A DNA stretch of 64,000 nt from NCBI GenBank assembly GCA_007695035.1, contig REEO01000075.1, forward strand, positions 1 through 64,000. Reading direction: 5' to 3'. A program made the translations under genes and the position numbers. Below are positions 53,423 to 62,422 of this stretch, piece after piece. Every line of letters starts with the position of its first letter. The first letter of the stretch is position 1. The stretch is from Saprospirales bacterium (GTDB taxonomy: Bacteria > Bacteroidota > Bacteroidia > Chitinophagales > Saprospiraceae). Below the pieces are notes generated by a model. The model saw only the letters and a list, made by a program, of their open reading frames with translations. It had not been told where the DNA came from and did not search any database.

Positions 53423-56400
53423 CTATTGCAATACCACCCATCGATTCCACGTATTCTCTCCCGGTATTTCAATAGTCAATAGATAGGGGGCCTTTGGGAA
53501 TTGACCCAGATTCAGTTCAATCCGATATCCGGGATTAAGTACTTCAGACCTGGTTTTCATCTCCTCTCCCGATTTTGACAAAAGGCGAATGTGTGCTTTT
53601 TTACCGGTAGTGGGCAGATTGCTCGCGTCAATCCATACAGCTCCTGTGGTTGGATTTGGAAAAAGTTGGATGCCATCTGACCGGCTGGCATCGACACGGT
53701 TAATAAGCTCCACATAAATGGTATCGGAAACCAGACATGCGTTGTCGTCAAAGACTAGGATTTCGTATTCTCCGTGGGGCAGGTTGAAAATGGTGTCATT
53801 TATTAAATTGCCCTCATGTGGATTCCAAAGGAAAAAATAGGGCGGGATGCCACCGCCTGGATTGATGGCAATAAAACCACTTTGAGTACCGTCGTCCCCG
53901 GTTGTTTCAAAAGTGGCGGAAAATGGAGGTGGATCGTTGAGCTTTATGTCCCTGCGCTCCCTGGAACAACCGTTTTGGTCTGTGGCCGTAACAGAGTAGG
54001 TGCCCGCCATTAAGTTTTCTGCTTCCTTCCCGGTAGCTGTATTCGAATGGGACCAAGAGAATGACAATGGAGGTGTCCCCCCAAGCGTGTTGATCATTAT
54101 GCTGCCGTCTGCTTCTCCGTGGCAGGTCGGTTGAGTAGTTATTATTTCCGAGATAATCAGTTCGGGAGGCTCGCTGATTACGGTATTAGGCGGTGAACCA
54201 ACGCAGCCTGTAGCGTCCTGAACTTGCAAGCTGTACACGTTGGGTCCGAGATTTTTCAGAGTGTCTCTGGGGTGGTCAGAAAGGTAGATCGGCAGGTGAC
54301 TCCACTGGTATCTGTAAGGTATGTAGGGACTGTTGACCACCGCCTCCATAATTGCGTCCTCTCCTCCATGACAAGCTATTTCATTGAGTACATTGATTTG
54401 AATATCCAATGGTTTTTGGTCATTGTCAATATGGAATTCTCGGGACGTGAATTTGCAGCCGGCCTGATCGGTGAGAGTAAATCGATAGAATCCCGGTTCT
54501 AGATTACTTATGGAAGTGGTGTCGGTGGCTCCGCTGTTCCAAAATATTTGATGAGGGCCATTTCCGCCGGTTACTTCGACCTCAAGACTTCCGTCGGATC
54601 TATTCCCGCAGGTCACATTTTGTTTGTCAAAAAGGATGGTGGTAAACGGCTCAGGACCGGGAAGGGTTATATTGGCTTCAAAGGTGCATCCATTTTGGTC
54701 TGTAACCCGTAAAAAGTAGTCTCCAGCGCGCACATTGATAAGATCACTGGTAGTGTAGGTATTGTTGCCACGCTGCCAGAAAAAAGTATAGGGGAAAGAG
54801 CCACCGTGTAATTCGGTCAATATACGTCCTCCTGAACTACCGGGACAAATGGGAGGCTCGATGGAGGTGAAATCTACACTTAGTTTTTCAGGTTCACTGA
54901 GTTGGATGGAGTCCAGCGCTACGGTACAGCCTGTACTGTCAGTAACCTCCACTGAGTAATACCCCGCATGAAGGTTTTCAATGTGGGCTGTGGTGTCTCC
55001 GTGACTCCATTGTATATCTTTCAAAACTCCGGATCCATTGGTTTGGATTCTCAACGAACCATTGCTTTCGCCCTGGCATCGAGGGGATATCTTCTCGGTG
55101 ACCTGTATGGAAAAGGGGTTTTGCGCCCGCAGGTGAAATTCCGGGCTCACAAACTCGCAGCCTGAGGCATCGATCACAGTCACTCTGTAATGCCCCTCCG
55201 GTAAATTGTGAAGGTGTGCGCTGTCGGCACCGTTGTTCCAATGGTATTCAAATGGGGGAGTGCCTCCTCCGGTGAGGATTTTCAGTGAACCGTCTTCAAA
55301 AGAACTGCAGCCCGGTCGTACTACTTCGGTAAAAGTAAAGGACATTTCTTGTTCTTTTTCCAGTTCAAAAAATTGTGTGCGAAATAGGCAACCCGCACTG
55401 TCTGTGACCGTGGCAAAATATATTCCGGTTTCCAGGTTTTGAATGTGCCTGCCGGTATCCCCGTGGTTCCACTCGATCGTATAGGGTGGATGCCCACCGG
55501 ACATTTCTATTTGAATTGCACCATCTTCCCCTCCCGGGCAGCTTTCATTTTGTAAAAACACCAAAGAGTCGATCATTGGATTGTCTGCGGGTTGGTCGTC
55601 TTCTAGTCCTGTGCAGTTTTCATCGATGAGGTTGCAGGGAATTACTTCTGCTCCCGGGTTAATATTCGGATCCTCGTCATCGCAATCTCCGTCCTGATCA
55701 GCCCATCCGTCAGGTGCTTCGTTTGTGCAAAAGAAGGTGCCGGTGCCGTCCTGTCCGTAGCCGTCTCCATCGTTGTCCACGTAGTAGATCAACTGACTGG
55801 TGTCCGCAAGGAATGCGTTGAAAAGGACAATTTCATCCACCGCTATATCGCCTATTGGGCCTTCACCGCCTGTGGCAATAAGTCTGAATTGCCCCGTGCT
55901 ACCGTGGTAGGGACCCAGGTCAATTTCGGCCTCCATCCACTGGTCGGCGACCTGACCCTTTTGACTCCAAAGCGTATCCCATTGAAACCCACCATCGATT
56001 GAAATCAGCAAATCCAGGCTTCCGATATGCACGCCCCACATGTGGTATTGAAAACTCATATCACATATGCCACCTGTGGAGTCAATGTCAATACAGGCCG
56101 ATTCCAAAATGGCGCTGGCAGGGGCCTGGCACTGAAGTCCTGCTGGGCTGTAAACCAGGTAATTCCCACTTCCGCTGAAGGCTGCCTGTGGACCTGAACC
56201 GGGAGCCGGAGTGGGTCCTTCGTATATCGACCAGTTCGACCCCTGTCCAATTTTGTTTCTCCACAATCCGCTCATTGGACAGGATATATTGCATACCAAC
56301 TGACAGGTTTGCTCATCGCTGAAGACGGAGCGAAGGGTTGGGTCTGCACAAAGTGTTGAAAATAAAGTGGGACATGAGATTGCTGATGTGACTGAGCCAC

Positions 56401-57526
56401 ATTTACTTAGCAGGTAGATTTCATAATCGGTACCTGCTGAGAGCCCCTCAATCCTAATTTGGTGTTCAGGACTGCAACCAATGGCTATTGTGGTATCGGC
56501 CTGATAAGCTGAGTCCCCGGGCGGATATGGCGAAAATCCTGGATTTCCTATCAGTACTAAAAGGGAATCACAATCGGGACCTGGATCATAATCGAGGGTA
56601 AATCCACTTGCATCAATCTCTGAGACCTGTATTCCAGTCGGTGGCGGACATTGAGCCTCCTCAAAAACAATGTTGAAAAAGAGGAGTGATCCAACATCTC
56701 CCGGTGCTTTGTCACAGATAAATAGCTCCCAGTTGCCATTGGCTGTGCTGCTGTCGTGTAATTCAGCCAGGGGCTCCTCCGGTAAAAAGCTACCGATAAA
56801 TGGTGGGGTTGCCTGACCTATCGAAACACAGGCCTGGTCAGAAAAAATGGTGGCATCGCTACAGTTTTCAGAATTGGGATCACCGTAATTATCTCCACCA
56901 ATTCCATTGTCTTTTGTAAGAGCGATTTCCCTGCCAGCCGGGTTTCTCAAAAAAATTTGTAAATCTGCCGGCCAGGTGTGTGGTACTATCATCTGAATTT
57001 CGCTGATAAAAATATTTTCACCAAGGTTCATTCCACTATAATTGTCCACTTTAATTACAAAGGTGTTGCCACCTGAGCCACAATTGTTGTCCCCAATGGG
57101 AAGGTAAAGGGCGCATCGAGTGGGGTTTGCCAGGTTGGTGGTAAACCGCCTGAGCGGTGACCAGTTGCCGGGTTGTCCACCGCATACGGCCCTTATTCTG
57201 TACTCGTACAGGCCACCGGAGAAAAGGTTTTCAAGGGTGGCTGAGTTTTCTGTAATTCCGGTGATTTGCGGGGGGTGAGGAAAATCCTCATCAACCAGTC
57301 TGTAATTCAGCTCGAAGCTATCTGCAGTGCCGGGTAAAAACCAATTGACAATGGCACTCTCCGTATCTATTTCCTGGACGCTTATCGGAACCGGAACGGG
57401 ACATTGCTGGCCGTGAATGGTGCCCGGTGTAACTGAAATAACAAAGAGCAAAAATGGAATGAAAAAGAAGTGTTTAATTGCCGGGAAACCTGCTGCGGAG
57501 TTGCCAAAAGTGCATTTGCTCTTCAT
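53423..57526 (-). CDS. Large T9SS-secreted multidomain protein with SprB repeats
   Basis: A 1367-residue exported protein from ATG 57526. In order, in approximate residues: signal peptide to 40; fibronectin-III-like domain 42-135; proprotein-convertase P-domain 140-295 (ADLQIFLRNPAGREIALTKD, NGNWELFICDKAPGD); second FN3-like domain 300-400; MAM-like beta domain 410-575; a Cys/Asp-rich metal-binding motif 580-645 (DNDGDGYGQDG, WADQDGDCDD); eight SprB-type repeats 650-1270, each ending near G-x-Y-x-V-x-V-x-D-x-x-G-C; and a T9SS type A sorting domain (VQLFPNPTTGAVWID). It is probably a surface adhesin or shed matrix protein; no catalytic domain is seen. Convergent with the PorE-like gene. Confidence 0.88.
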   Translation of the reverse strand: MKSKCTFGNSAAGFPAIKHFFFIPFLLFVISVTPGTIHGQQCPVPVPISVQEIDTESAIVNWFLPGTADSFELNYRLVDEDFPHPPQITGITENSATLENLFSGGLYEYRIRAVCGGQPGNWSPLRRFTTNLANPTRCALYLPIGDNNCGSGGNTFVIKVDNYSGMNLGENIFISEIQMIVPHTWPADLQIFLRNPAGREIALTKDNGIGGDNYGDPNSENCSDATIFSDQACVSIGQATPPFIGSFLPEEPLAELHDSSTANGNWELFICDKAPGDVGSLLFFNIVFEEAQCPPPTGIQVSEIDASGFTLDYDPGPDCDSLLVLIGNPGFSPYPPGDSAYQADTTIAIGCSPEHQIRIEGLSAGTDYEIYLLSKCGSVTSAISCPTLFSTLCADPTLRSVFSDEQTCQLVCNISCPMSGLWRNKIGQGSNWSIYEGPTPAPGSGPQAAFSGSGNYLVYSPAGLQCQAPASAILESACIDIDSTGGICDMSFQYHMWGVHIGSLDLLISIDGGFQWDTLWSQKGQVADQWMEAEIDLGPYHGSTGQFRLIATGGEGPIGDIAVDEIVLFNAFLADTSQLIYYVDNDGDGYGQDGTGTFFCTNEAPDGWADQDGDCDDEDPNINPGAEVIPCNLIDENCTGLEDDQPADNPMIDSLVFLQNESCPGGEDGAIQIEMSGGHPPYTIEWNHGDTGRHIQNLETGIYFATVTDSAGCLFRTQFFELEKEQEMSFTFTEVVRPGCSSFEDGSLKILTGGGTPPFEYHWNNGADSAHLHNLPEGHYRVTVIDASGCEFVSPEFHLRAQNPFSIQVTEKISPRCQGESNGSLRIQTNGSGVLKDIQWSHGDTTAHIENLHAGYYSVEVTDSTGCTVALDSIQLSEPEKLSVDFTSIEPPICPGSSGGRILTELHGGSFPYTFFWQRGNNTYTTSDLINVRAGDYFLRVTDQNGCTFEANITLPGPEPFTTILFDKQNVTCGNRSDGSLEVEVTGGNGPHQIFWNSGATDTTSISNLEPGFYRFTLTDQAGCKFTSREFHIDNDQKPLDIQINVLNEIACHGGEDAIMEAVVNSPYIPYRYQWSHLPIYLSDHPRDTLKNLGPNVYSLQVQDATGCVGSPPNTVISEPPELIISEIITTQPTCHGEADGSIMINTLGGTPPLSFSWSHSNTATGKEAENLMAGTYSVTATDQNGCSRERRDIKLNDPPPFSATFETTGDDGTQSGFIAINPGGGIPPYFFLWNPHEGNLINDTIFNLPHGEYEILVFDDNACLVSDTIYVELINRVDASRSDGIQLFPNPTTGAVWIDASNLPTTGKKAHIRLLSKSGEEMKTRSEVLNPGYRIELNLGQFPKAPYLLTIEIPGENTWNRWVVLQ

Positions 57527-57934
57527 GGATTTGTCGCCGTGTGTTGTCAAGTTCAGAATCTTTTAATTGGACAGGCTAAGATACTAAATATTCGCTAATT
57601 GTGAAAGGGATTTATTTGAAAGTTGAAGTTGGTGAGGTCTAAAATTTAGGGTAGAGGTCTCCTTTTCTTCGACCTACTCCAGGTAACTTTTTAATAATAG
57701 TTTTTTCGTGAAACTTCTAAGACCTGGTTTTTGCTTCTCGAAAAGGGGCTAGACTGCAAATCGAAAAGGGGCTAGACTGCAAAGCCCATTCACAACGGAG
57801 TAGCCATTGACCTGCAATGATATCAATTCAGCAAATTACAACTGAAACAACTGAAATGCACTGAAATAAGAGAGCTTCCCACAAGTGCCTATAGTAAGCC
57901 GAATTTTACCGATATTGCGAGATAAATTCACCCA
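57527..57934. other. Intergenic region between the SprB-repeat protein and the PLP enzyme
   Basis: These 408 bases separate divergent genes. Apart from the 23-base tandem duplication at 57738-57783, no gene, hairpin with T-run, or consensus promoter pair was recognised. Confidence 0.4.
57738..57783. repeat. Perfect 23-base tandem duplication
   Basis: The unit at 57738-57760, starting TCGAAAAGGGGC and ending GACTGCAAA, is repeated without change at 57761-57783. It is in non-coding DNA. Two copies only; identity suggests a recent duplication. Confidence 0.9.
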
Positions 57935-58900
57935 ATGGATATTTTTTCAGATTTTTCTCCCACCCCCCTCAATTGGATTGACTTTTGTTACGCTGGTGAA
58001 ACCCTGCAAATCGGTCTGAAAAGAGACGATCTGCCCTGTCCTTTACGAGGTGGCAACAAATTTAGGAAGTTGCGATACCATCCACTTTTTGTTCACCCTG
58101 AATCTGGTGCAGAGGTGGTTTCAGTTGGTGGAGGGTATTCCAATTTTGTAATTGCACTCACCTTGTTGTGTGTGGACGTTGGCTGTAAACCGCATTTTAT
58201 AACCAACCACAGGGGCGAGGACAGTTGGCTGATGCAGTTTTGTAAAGAGGCAGGTGCTGCCTTTTATTCAACCTCCAATTCCCGGTTGAGGGTGTGGCGC
58301 AAAGTAGGTTTTAATCCCGGGGAAATATCTGAAAAATTGAATGATTGTATTAGGATACCAGAAGGCGGGGGTGGAAAATGGTCAGAAAGGGGAGTGGCCG
58401 AAATGGTTGAGGAAATAAAAGCTCAGGTCACCGGACAAAGTTTTCACCTGTTAGTAGGTGCCGGGACGGGAACCACCTGTCGTTTTATATTGAAATACCT
58501 TCCCCCGACATGGAAGCTGTCTGCCTACCCGGGGGTTCGCGGAGTTCCTTTTAGAGAGTTTTTGGAGGAAATGGCCAAAGAGGTGGGGCGATCCGAATCA
58601 TTTTCACTGCTGAATATTGAATTGGACAGGGGCATAGGTTTTATCTCAGAGGAGGAGGCCGGATTGATTGAATTATTTTACCAACAGACTGGGGTGTTGC
58701 TGGACCCATTTTACAGCGGAAAGGCCTTAGTGGCCTGGGTTAGGTCCGATGATAGGAAATTGCCCGCGATATTGATCCACAGCGGGGGAATTCAAGCCTG
58801 GATTGGACTAGCACAGCATTCCAGGAGCCAGGTTGTTAGGAAGCTCGGAGCAATTGCTACCGACAAACTGCGGAAAGTCAAAGTAGATCTATTCCTTTGA
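57935..58900 (+). CDS. PLP-dependent ACC deaminase / D-cysteine desulfhydrase family protein
   Basis: A 321-residue tryptophan-synthase-beta-fold enzyme. KRDDLPCPLRGGNKFRKLRY (about residues 29-48) contains the PLP-binding lysine in GGNKFRKL; VVSVGGGYSNFVIAL and VGAGTGTTCRF supply substrate and phosphate loops. The family cleaves 1-aminocyclopropane-1-carboxylate or D-cysteine; residues that tell these apart cannot be placed with confidence here, so the substrate is left open. It is short for the family because the C-terminal end is compact. It stands alone between the SprB-repeat gene (divergent) and purN (convergent). Confidence 0.85.
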   Translation: MDIFSDFSPTPLNWIDFCYAGETLQIGLKRDDLPCPLRGGNKFRKLRYHPLFVHPESGAEVVSVGGGYSNFVIALTLLCVDVGCKPHFITNHRGEDSWLMQFCKEAGAAFYSTSNSRLRVWRKVGFNPGEISEKLNDCIRIPEGGGGKWSERGVAEMVEEIKAQVTGQSFHLLVGAGTGTTCRFILKYLPPTWKLSAYPGVRGVPFREFLEEMAKEVGRSESFSLLNIELDRGIGFISEEEAGLIELFYQQTGVLLDPFYSGKALVAWVRSDDRKLPAILIHSGGIQAWIGLAQHSRSQVVRKLGAIATDKLRKVKVDLFL

Positions 58901-59318
58901 AGTTTTGGAAATGGTGTGGGGATTAAAAATTAATTTGAAAACCCAATCGGTTCAGTTGAATGTAGATAATGCCGGCTGCTGTCACTTTGTAGAGGTTGCC
59001 GGGTGCTTTTATGTGGAAGATTGAAAACCTGTCCAGGAATAGTATATTTCGAGGAATTTTTAAGTATGGTTGAGGTTTTAGCCCAGGGCGACCTTAGGTC
59101 TGAGTGCATGGTATCAATGCGATAAATCGGAGAAATGTACGTCATTTACTCATTTTCTTGGGAAATGTACCTTTCCAAAAATGGGGGTTAAATTGCGGGG
59201 CAATAGGTTTTTACGCCTCCAATTCACTATCGTATTCCCCAATTGACCATTCAAAGCAGGAAAAAACAACCCTGAATATGCAATGATTCAATTGCCAGAA
59301 GGAAAGTCAAAAATGGTT
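58901..59318. other. Intergenic region downstream of the PLP enzyme and purN
   Basis: These 418 bases lie between convergent genes. A 9-base direct repeat GAAATGTAC occurs at 59132-59140 and 59162-59170. No hairpin with a T-run, and no coding sequence I can support. Confidence 0.35.
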
Positions 59319-59900
59319 TTAAAACCTGTCCCATCCCTGATTCTGAATAAAAACATCCACCACAATGGGGTAGTACTTCAATTCCAGTTGCCGGACCTTT
59401 TTTTCGATGGAAGTTGGATCCTCCCCGGGTTCAATGGGAACGGATTTTTGAAAAATCACTCTGCCCCTGTCGTACTCTTCATTTACCAGGTGGATACTGA
59501 TGCCGGACTGATCGCATTTGGCCTTGCTAACAGCGCGGTGTACATTGTGGCCGTACATTCCCTTTCCACCAAAGTCTGGTAAAAGAGCGGGGTGGATGTT
59601 GAGGATGCGGTTGGGGTAGATTTTTAGGAGATTTTCCGGTATTTTTCTCAGAAAACCCGCCAGGATGATGAGGTCTGTTTGGCAGCGCTGCAAAATGTTC
59701 ACTAATTTATCCGACATTAATTCTGAATTGGAGATCAGAGTGACGGGGATGTCGTGTTTCTTTCCCCTTTCAAAAATGCCGCTTTTTTCATTATTGGTGA
59801 TAAAGAGATTGATCTGCGCTTTATCCGCTCCCTGGAAGTAATCCGCCAGTGCGGTTGCATTGGAGCCATTACCGGATGCAAAAACGGCAATATTTGTCAT
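59319..59900 (-). CDS. purN: Phosphoribosylglycinamide formyltransferase PurN
   Basis: A 193-residue GAR transformylase. Motifs: VFASGNGSNATAL at the N-terminus (phosphate binding), LAGFLRKIPENLL, and the catalytic NIHPALLPDFGGKGMYG with Asn and His, then the Asp of NEEYDRGRVIFQ. It transfers a formyl group from 10-formyl-THF in purine synthesis. It begins 19 bases after porD on the same strand and is likely the last gene of the bamD-rpoZ-coaBC-porD transcript. Confidence 0.95.
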   Translation of the reverse strand: MTNIAVFASGNGSNATALADYFQGADKAQINLFITNNEKSGIFERGKKHDIPVTLISNSELMSDKLVNILQRCQTDLIILAGFLRKIPENLLKIYPNRILNIHPALLPDFGGKGMYGHNVHRAVSKAKCDQSGISIHLVNEEYDRGRVIFQKSVPIEPGEDPTSIEKKVRQLELKYYPIVVDVFIQNQGWDRF

Positions 59901-59919
59901 GGTTAGCCAGCTTGTCTGA

Positions 59920-60840
59920 TCAGGACCTCAGCGGTCGATAGTTGTTGATATTGGATGGATCGATCCGGGAGAGAATCTGATAAACGGCATTGCGGTCCTC
60001 TCTGGGAGCCTTGCTGAAAATTTCAACAATTTCAGTGCCTTTGGCGCGGGTGAAAATTTGAACGATCATGCTGTTGGGATAGGCTCTGTGAACCTCCTCG
60101 ATGGTTTGAAGAGCTCTCAAAATAGCGGCCCTGCATTCTTCTGCGTCTTTGTGGCAGACATCCAGTCCCTTCCTGTGGTATTCATAAATCGCTTCCCGGA
60201 GTGGAATCACCCTGGGGTTCAATAGATTTTCCACAATCCAGTAGCGGTTTCGATTGCCGTCCATTGCGCGCCAACCACCGAAGTTATCGGCCTCGGAAGA
60301 CGGTATAGAATTTACCACGCTCTCAGCTCTTTTGAGATATCTTTCACCTCCCATTGGTACAAATGTCTCGTAGTCCAGCCCAAGAACTAGATAACCGTAG
60401 TAAGTCAGCAGGGCGGAAAGGTTGTCCAAATAGCTGTTGGGGGTTATTTGAAGGGTCTGGCCTTCGTTGTATATAAATTTGATATCGCGGTCGAGATGGT
60501 TGAGGAGGGTGGTTTCATATTCGCTGTTAAATACCGGTCTGGTTGCCTGAACAGCCAGTTCGGCGGTAAAAGTGTTGTTGTTCAGTTCTTCCTGAATGGT
60601 CATCTGAAAAGTCAGGTTGATGCGCTCCGCTGTGCCGTACGTCATATCCGTAAAGGACCTGTTGTTGAGAAAATCATTCAGGTCGTTTTCCAGGTTTCTG
60701 AAAATTTGCGGGTCAGTAGCTTGTATTTGGGGTGTGGAAACCCTGACGGAAGTGTTGAATTCTTGGGCCTGGATAAAAGGAGTCCAGAGAAATAAAATAA
60801 CGGTGCTCAAAAAAGCACTAAGGCTTAGTATGCGGTTCAT
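59920..60840 (-). CDS. porD: T9SS protein PorD (DUF4835)
   Basis: A 306-residue DUF4835 protein with signal peptide ending FIQAQ. The first mature segment EFNTSVRVSTPQIQATDPQIFRNLENDLNDFLNNRSF and NLSALLTYYGYLVLGLDYETF at about residue 145 are family hallmarks; two Cys occur near residue 230 in DVCHKDAEECRAA. PorD is required for T9SS secretion in Porphyromonas, with an unclear biochemical role, probably periplasmic. It overlaps the end of coaBC by 23 bases, an arrangement conserved in many Bacteroidota. Confidence 0.9.
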   Translation of the reverse strand: MNRILSLSAFLSTVILFLWTPFIQAQEFNTSVRVSTPQIQATDPQIFRNLENDLNDFLNNRSFTDMTYGTAERINLTFQMTIQEELNNNTFTAELAVQATRPVFNSEYETTLLNHLDRDIKFIYNEGQTLQITPNSYLDNLSALLTYYGYLVLGLDYETFVPMGGERYLKRAESVVNSIPSSEADNFGGWRAMDGNRNRYWIVENLLNPRVIPLREAIYEYHRKGLDVCHKDAEECRAAILRALQTIEEVHRAYPNSMIVQIFTRAKGTEIVEIFSKAPREDRNAVYQILSRIDPSNINNYRPLRS

Positions 60841-62059
60841 AATTTTCAGCGATAAAATTTACAATCTCTTCGGCAATTTGCGCCTTTGGTTTTAACTCTA
60901 AATCCACACTCTTATTTTCCGAGATCAGCGATACTTTATTGGTGAAGTGGCCAAATCCGGCCCCTTCATCTGCCAGTGAGTTGAGAGCTATCGCATCGAA
61001 ATATTTCTCCCGGAGCTTTTTGGAGGCATTTTCCTGTTCGTTGTCCGTCTCGAGGGCAAAGCCGAGGTGGTATTGATCTGCCTTTTTCCGCTTCCCGCAA
61101 ATTGCTGCAATGTCCGGGTTTCGCTCGAATTCGATGGAAAGATTATCCTGTCCGCCCTTTTTAATCTTTTTATCGTATGCAGTCTTTGGCCTGTAATCTG
61201 AAACGGCTGCGGTAAATGCAGCAATGTCACAATTCGGGTGCAACTGATCGCAGATGCGCTCCATTTCTCTCGCAGTCTCCACAGGGTAAAGGCTAATGGA
61301 TGGGCTTTTGGGTGGTGCAACTTTCAGCGGGCCATGAACGACTTGCACAGTTGCTCCACTTCGGACAAATGCGTGCGCTAGTTCAATGCCCATTCGCCCT
61401 GTGCTGTGATTGGTAATAAACCTAACCGGGTCAATTTTTTCCACGGTAGGTCCTGCTGTAATCAGTACTTTTTTTCCTTTGAAAATCTTGCTGCGCTCAA
61501 AATGCCTGCAAATCAAACTGAAAATTTCATCAGGTTCCGACATCCTACCCGGTCCAACGAGCCCGCTCGCCAGTTCTCCATCTCCCACATCTATGAGATC
61601 GACTCCATCGCTTTGCAACAACTGCAAATTTCTACGGGTACTCGGGTGCTTCCACATGTCGAGGTCCATTGCCGGCGCGATCAGGCATTTACAACGGGCA
61701 GACAAATAAGTTGCTAAAAGCATATTGTCAGCAATTCCGGAAGCCATTTTGGCAAGGGTAGTGGCGGTGACCGGTGCGACAATAAATAAATCTGCCCAAA
61801 GTCCCCACGCCACATGGTCATTCCACTGGTCATCGTCTGTGATGGATACTTGAACCTGATTGCGAGAAAGGGTGGAAAGGGTAACAGGGGAAATAAATGA
61901 AGTTGCGGCAGGAGTCATTACGACCCGCACACTGGCGCCGGCTTTTACAAACAACCGGCACAGGTAAGCTGCTTTGTAGGCTGCAATGCTTCCGCAAATC
62001 CCCAGCAGGATTTTCTTTCCGGCCAATTCACCAGTATTTTGCCCTTTGCCGGGTTTCAT
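60818..62059 (-). CDS. coaBC: Bifunctional phosphopantothenoylcysteine decarboxylase / phosphopantothenate-cysteine ligase
   Basis: A 413-residue CoaBC. The CoaC half has FMN-binding GICGSIAAYKAAYLCRL, the catalytic-type WNDHVAWGLWAD, and the substrate motif APAMDLDMWKHP. The CoaB half starts at about residue 190 with VLITAGPTVEKIDPVRFITNHSTGRMG and has the lysine-containing DKKIKKGG and a C-terminal FGHFTNKVSLI. It makes phosphopantetheine from phosphopantothenate and cysteine, in coenzyme A synthesis. ATG 62059 is chosen over TTG 62068. It lies 30 bases after rpoZ and overlaps porD. Confidence 0.95.
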   Translation of the reverse strand: MKPGKGQNTGELAGKKILLGICGSIAAYKAAYLCRLFVKAGASVRVVMTPAATSFISPVTLSTLSRNQVQVSITDDDQWNDHVAWGLWADLFIVAPVTATTLAKMASGIADNMLLATYLSARCKCLIAPAMDLDMWKHPSTRRNLQLLQSDGVDLIDVGDGELASGLVGPGRMSEPDEIFSLICRHFERSKIFKGKKVLITAGPTVEKIDPVRFITNHSTGRMGIELAHAFVRSGATVQVVHGPLKVAPPKSPSISLYPVETAREMERICDQLHPNCDIAAFTAAVSDYRPKTAYDKKIKKGGQDNLSIEFERNPDIAAICGKRKKADQYHLGFALETDNEQENASKKLREKYFDAIALNSLADEGAGFGHFTNKVSLISENKSVDLELKPKAQIAEEIVNFIAENYEPHTKP

Positions 62060-62089
62060 AAGCCGCAATTGATGTGTAAAATAGATGGA

Positions 62090-62422
62090 TTAGTCATCCT
62101 CATCCCTGAAGCGATAATCCAATTCGCCATTCAGGTATTCGTTGATTGCAATGACAACAGGATTGGGAAGTTTCTCATAGAATTTACTGATTTCTACCTG
62201 CTCCTTGTTTTCCTGTATCTCCTCTATGGTGTCGGGGGTTACAGCGAATTCTTCCAGTTTAGAATGCAACTCACTCTTCAAATCCTGGGACAGCTGGTTG
62301 GCTCTTTTGGTAATTACGGCCAGCGTCTCGAACATGTTTTTATTGCGATCAACCATCTCACCGAGACTACGCGGTGAAATATTGGGATCCATATCCTGTA
62401 CCTTGGTTTTAATATCACTCAT
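62090..62422 (-). CDS. rpoZ: RNA polymerase omega subunit (RpoZ-like)
   Basis: A 110-residue, charged, mainly helical protein with the omega-like segment SPRSLGEMVDRNKNMFETLAVITKRANQLS (about residues 16-45), and an acidic C-terminal tail after FYEKLPNPVVIAINEYLNGELDYRF. It stabilises the beta-prime subunit of RNA polymerase. It overlaps the end of bamD by eight bases and precedes coaBC, the usual place in Bacteroidota. Confidence 0.88.
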   Translation of the reverse strand: MSDIKTKVQDMDPNISPRSLGEMVDRNKNMFETLAVITKRANQLSQDLKSELHSKLEEFAVTPDTIEEIQENKEQVEISKFYEKLPNPVVIAINEYLNGELDYRFRDEDD

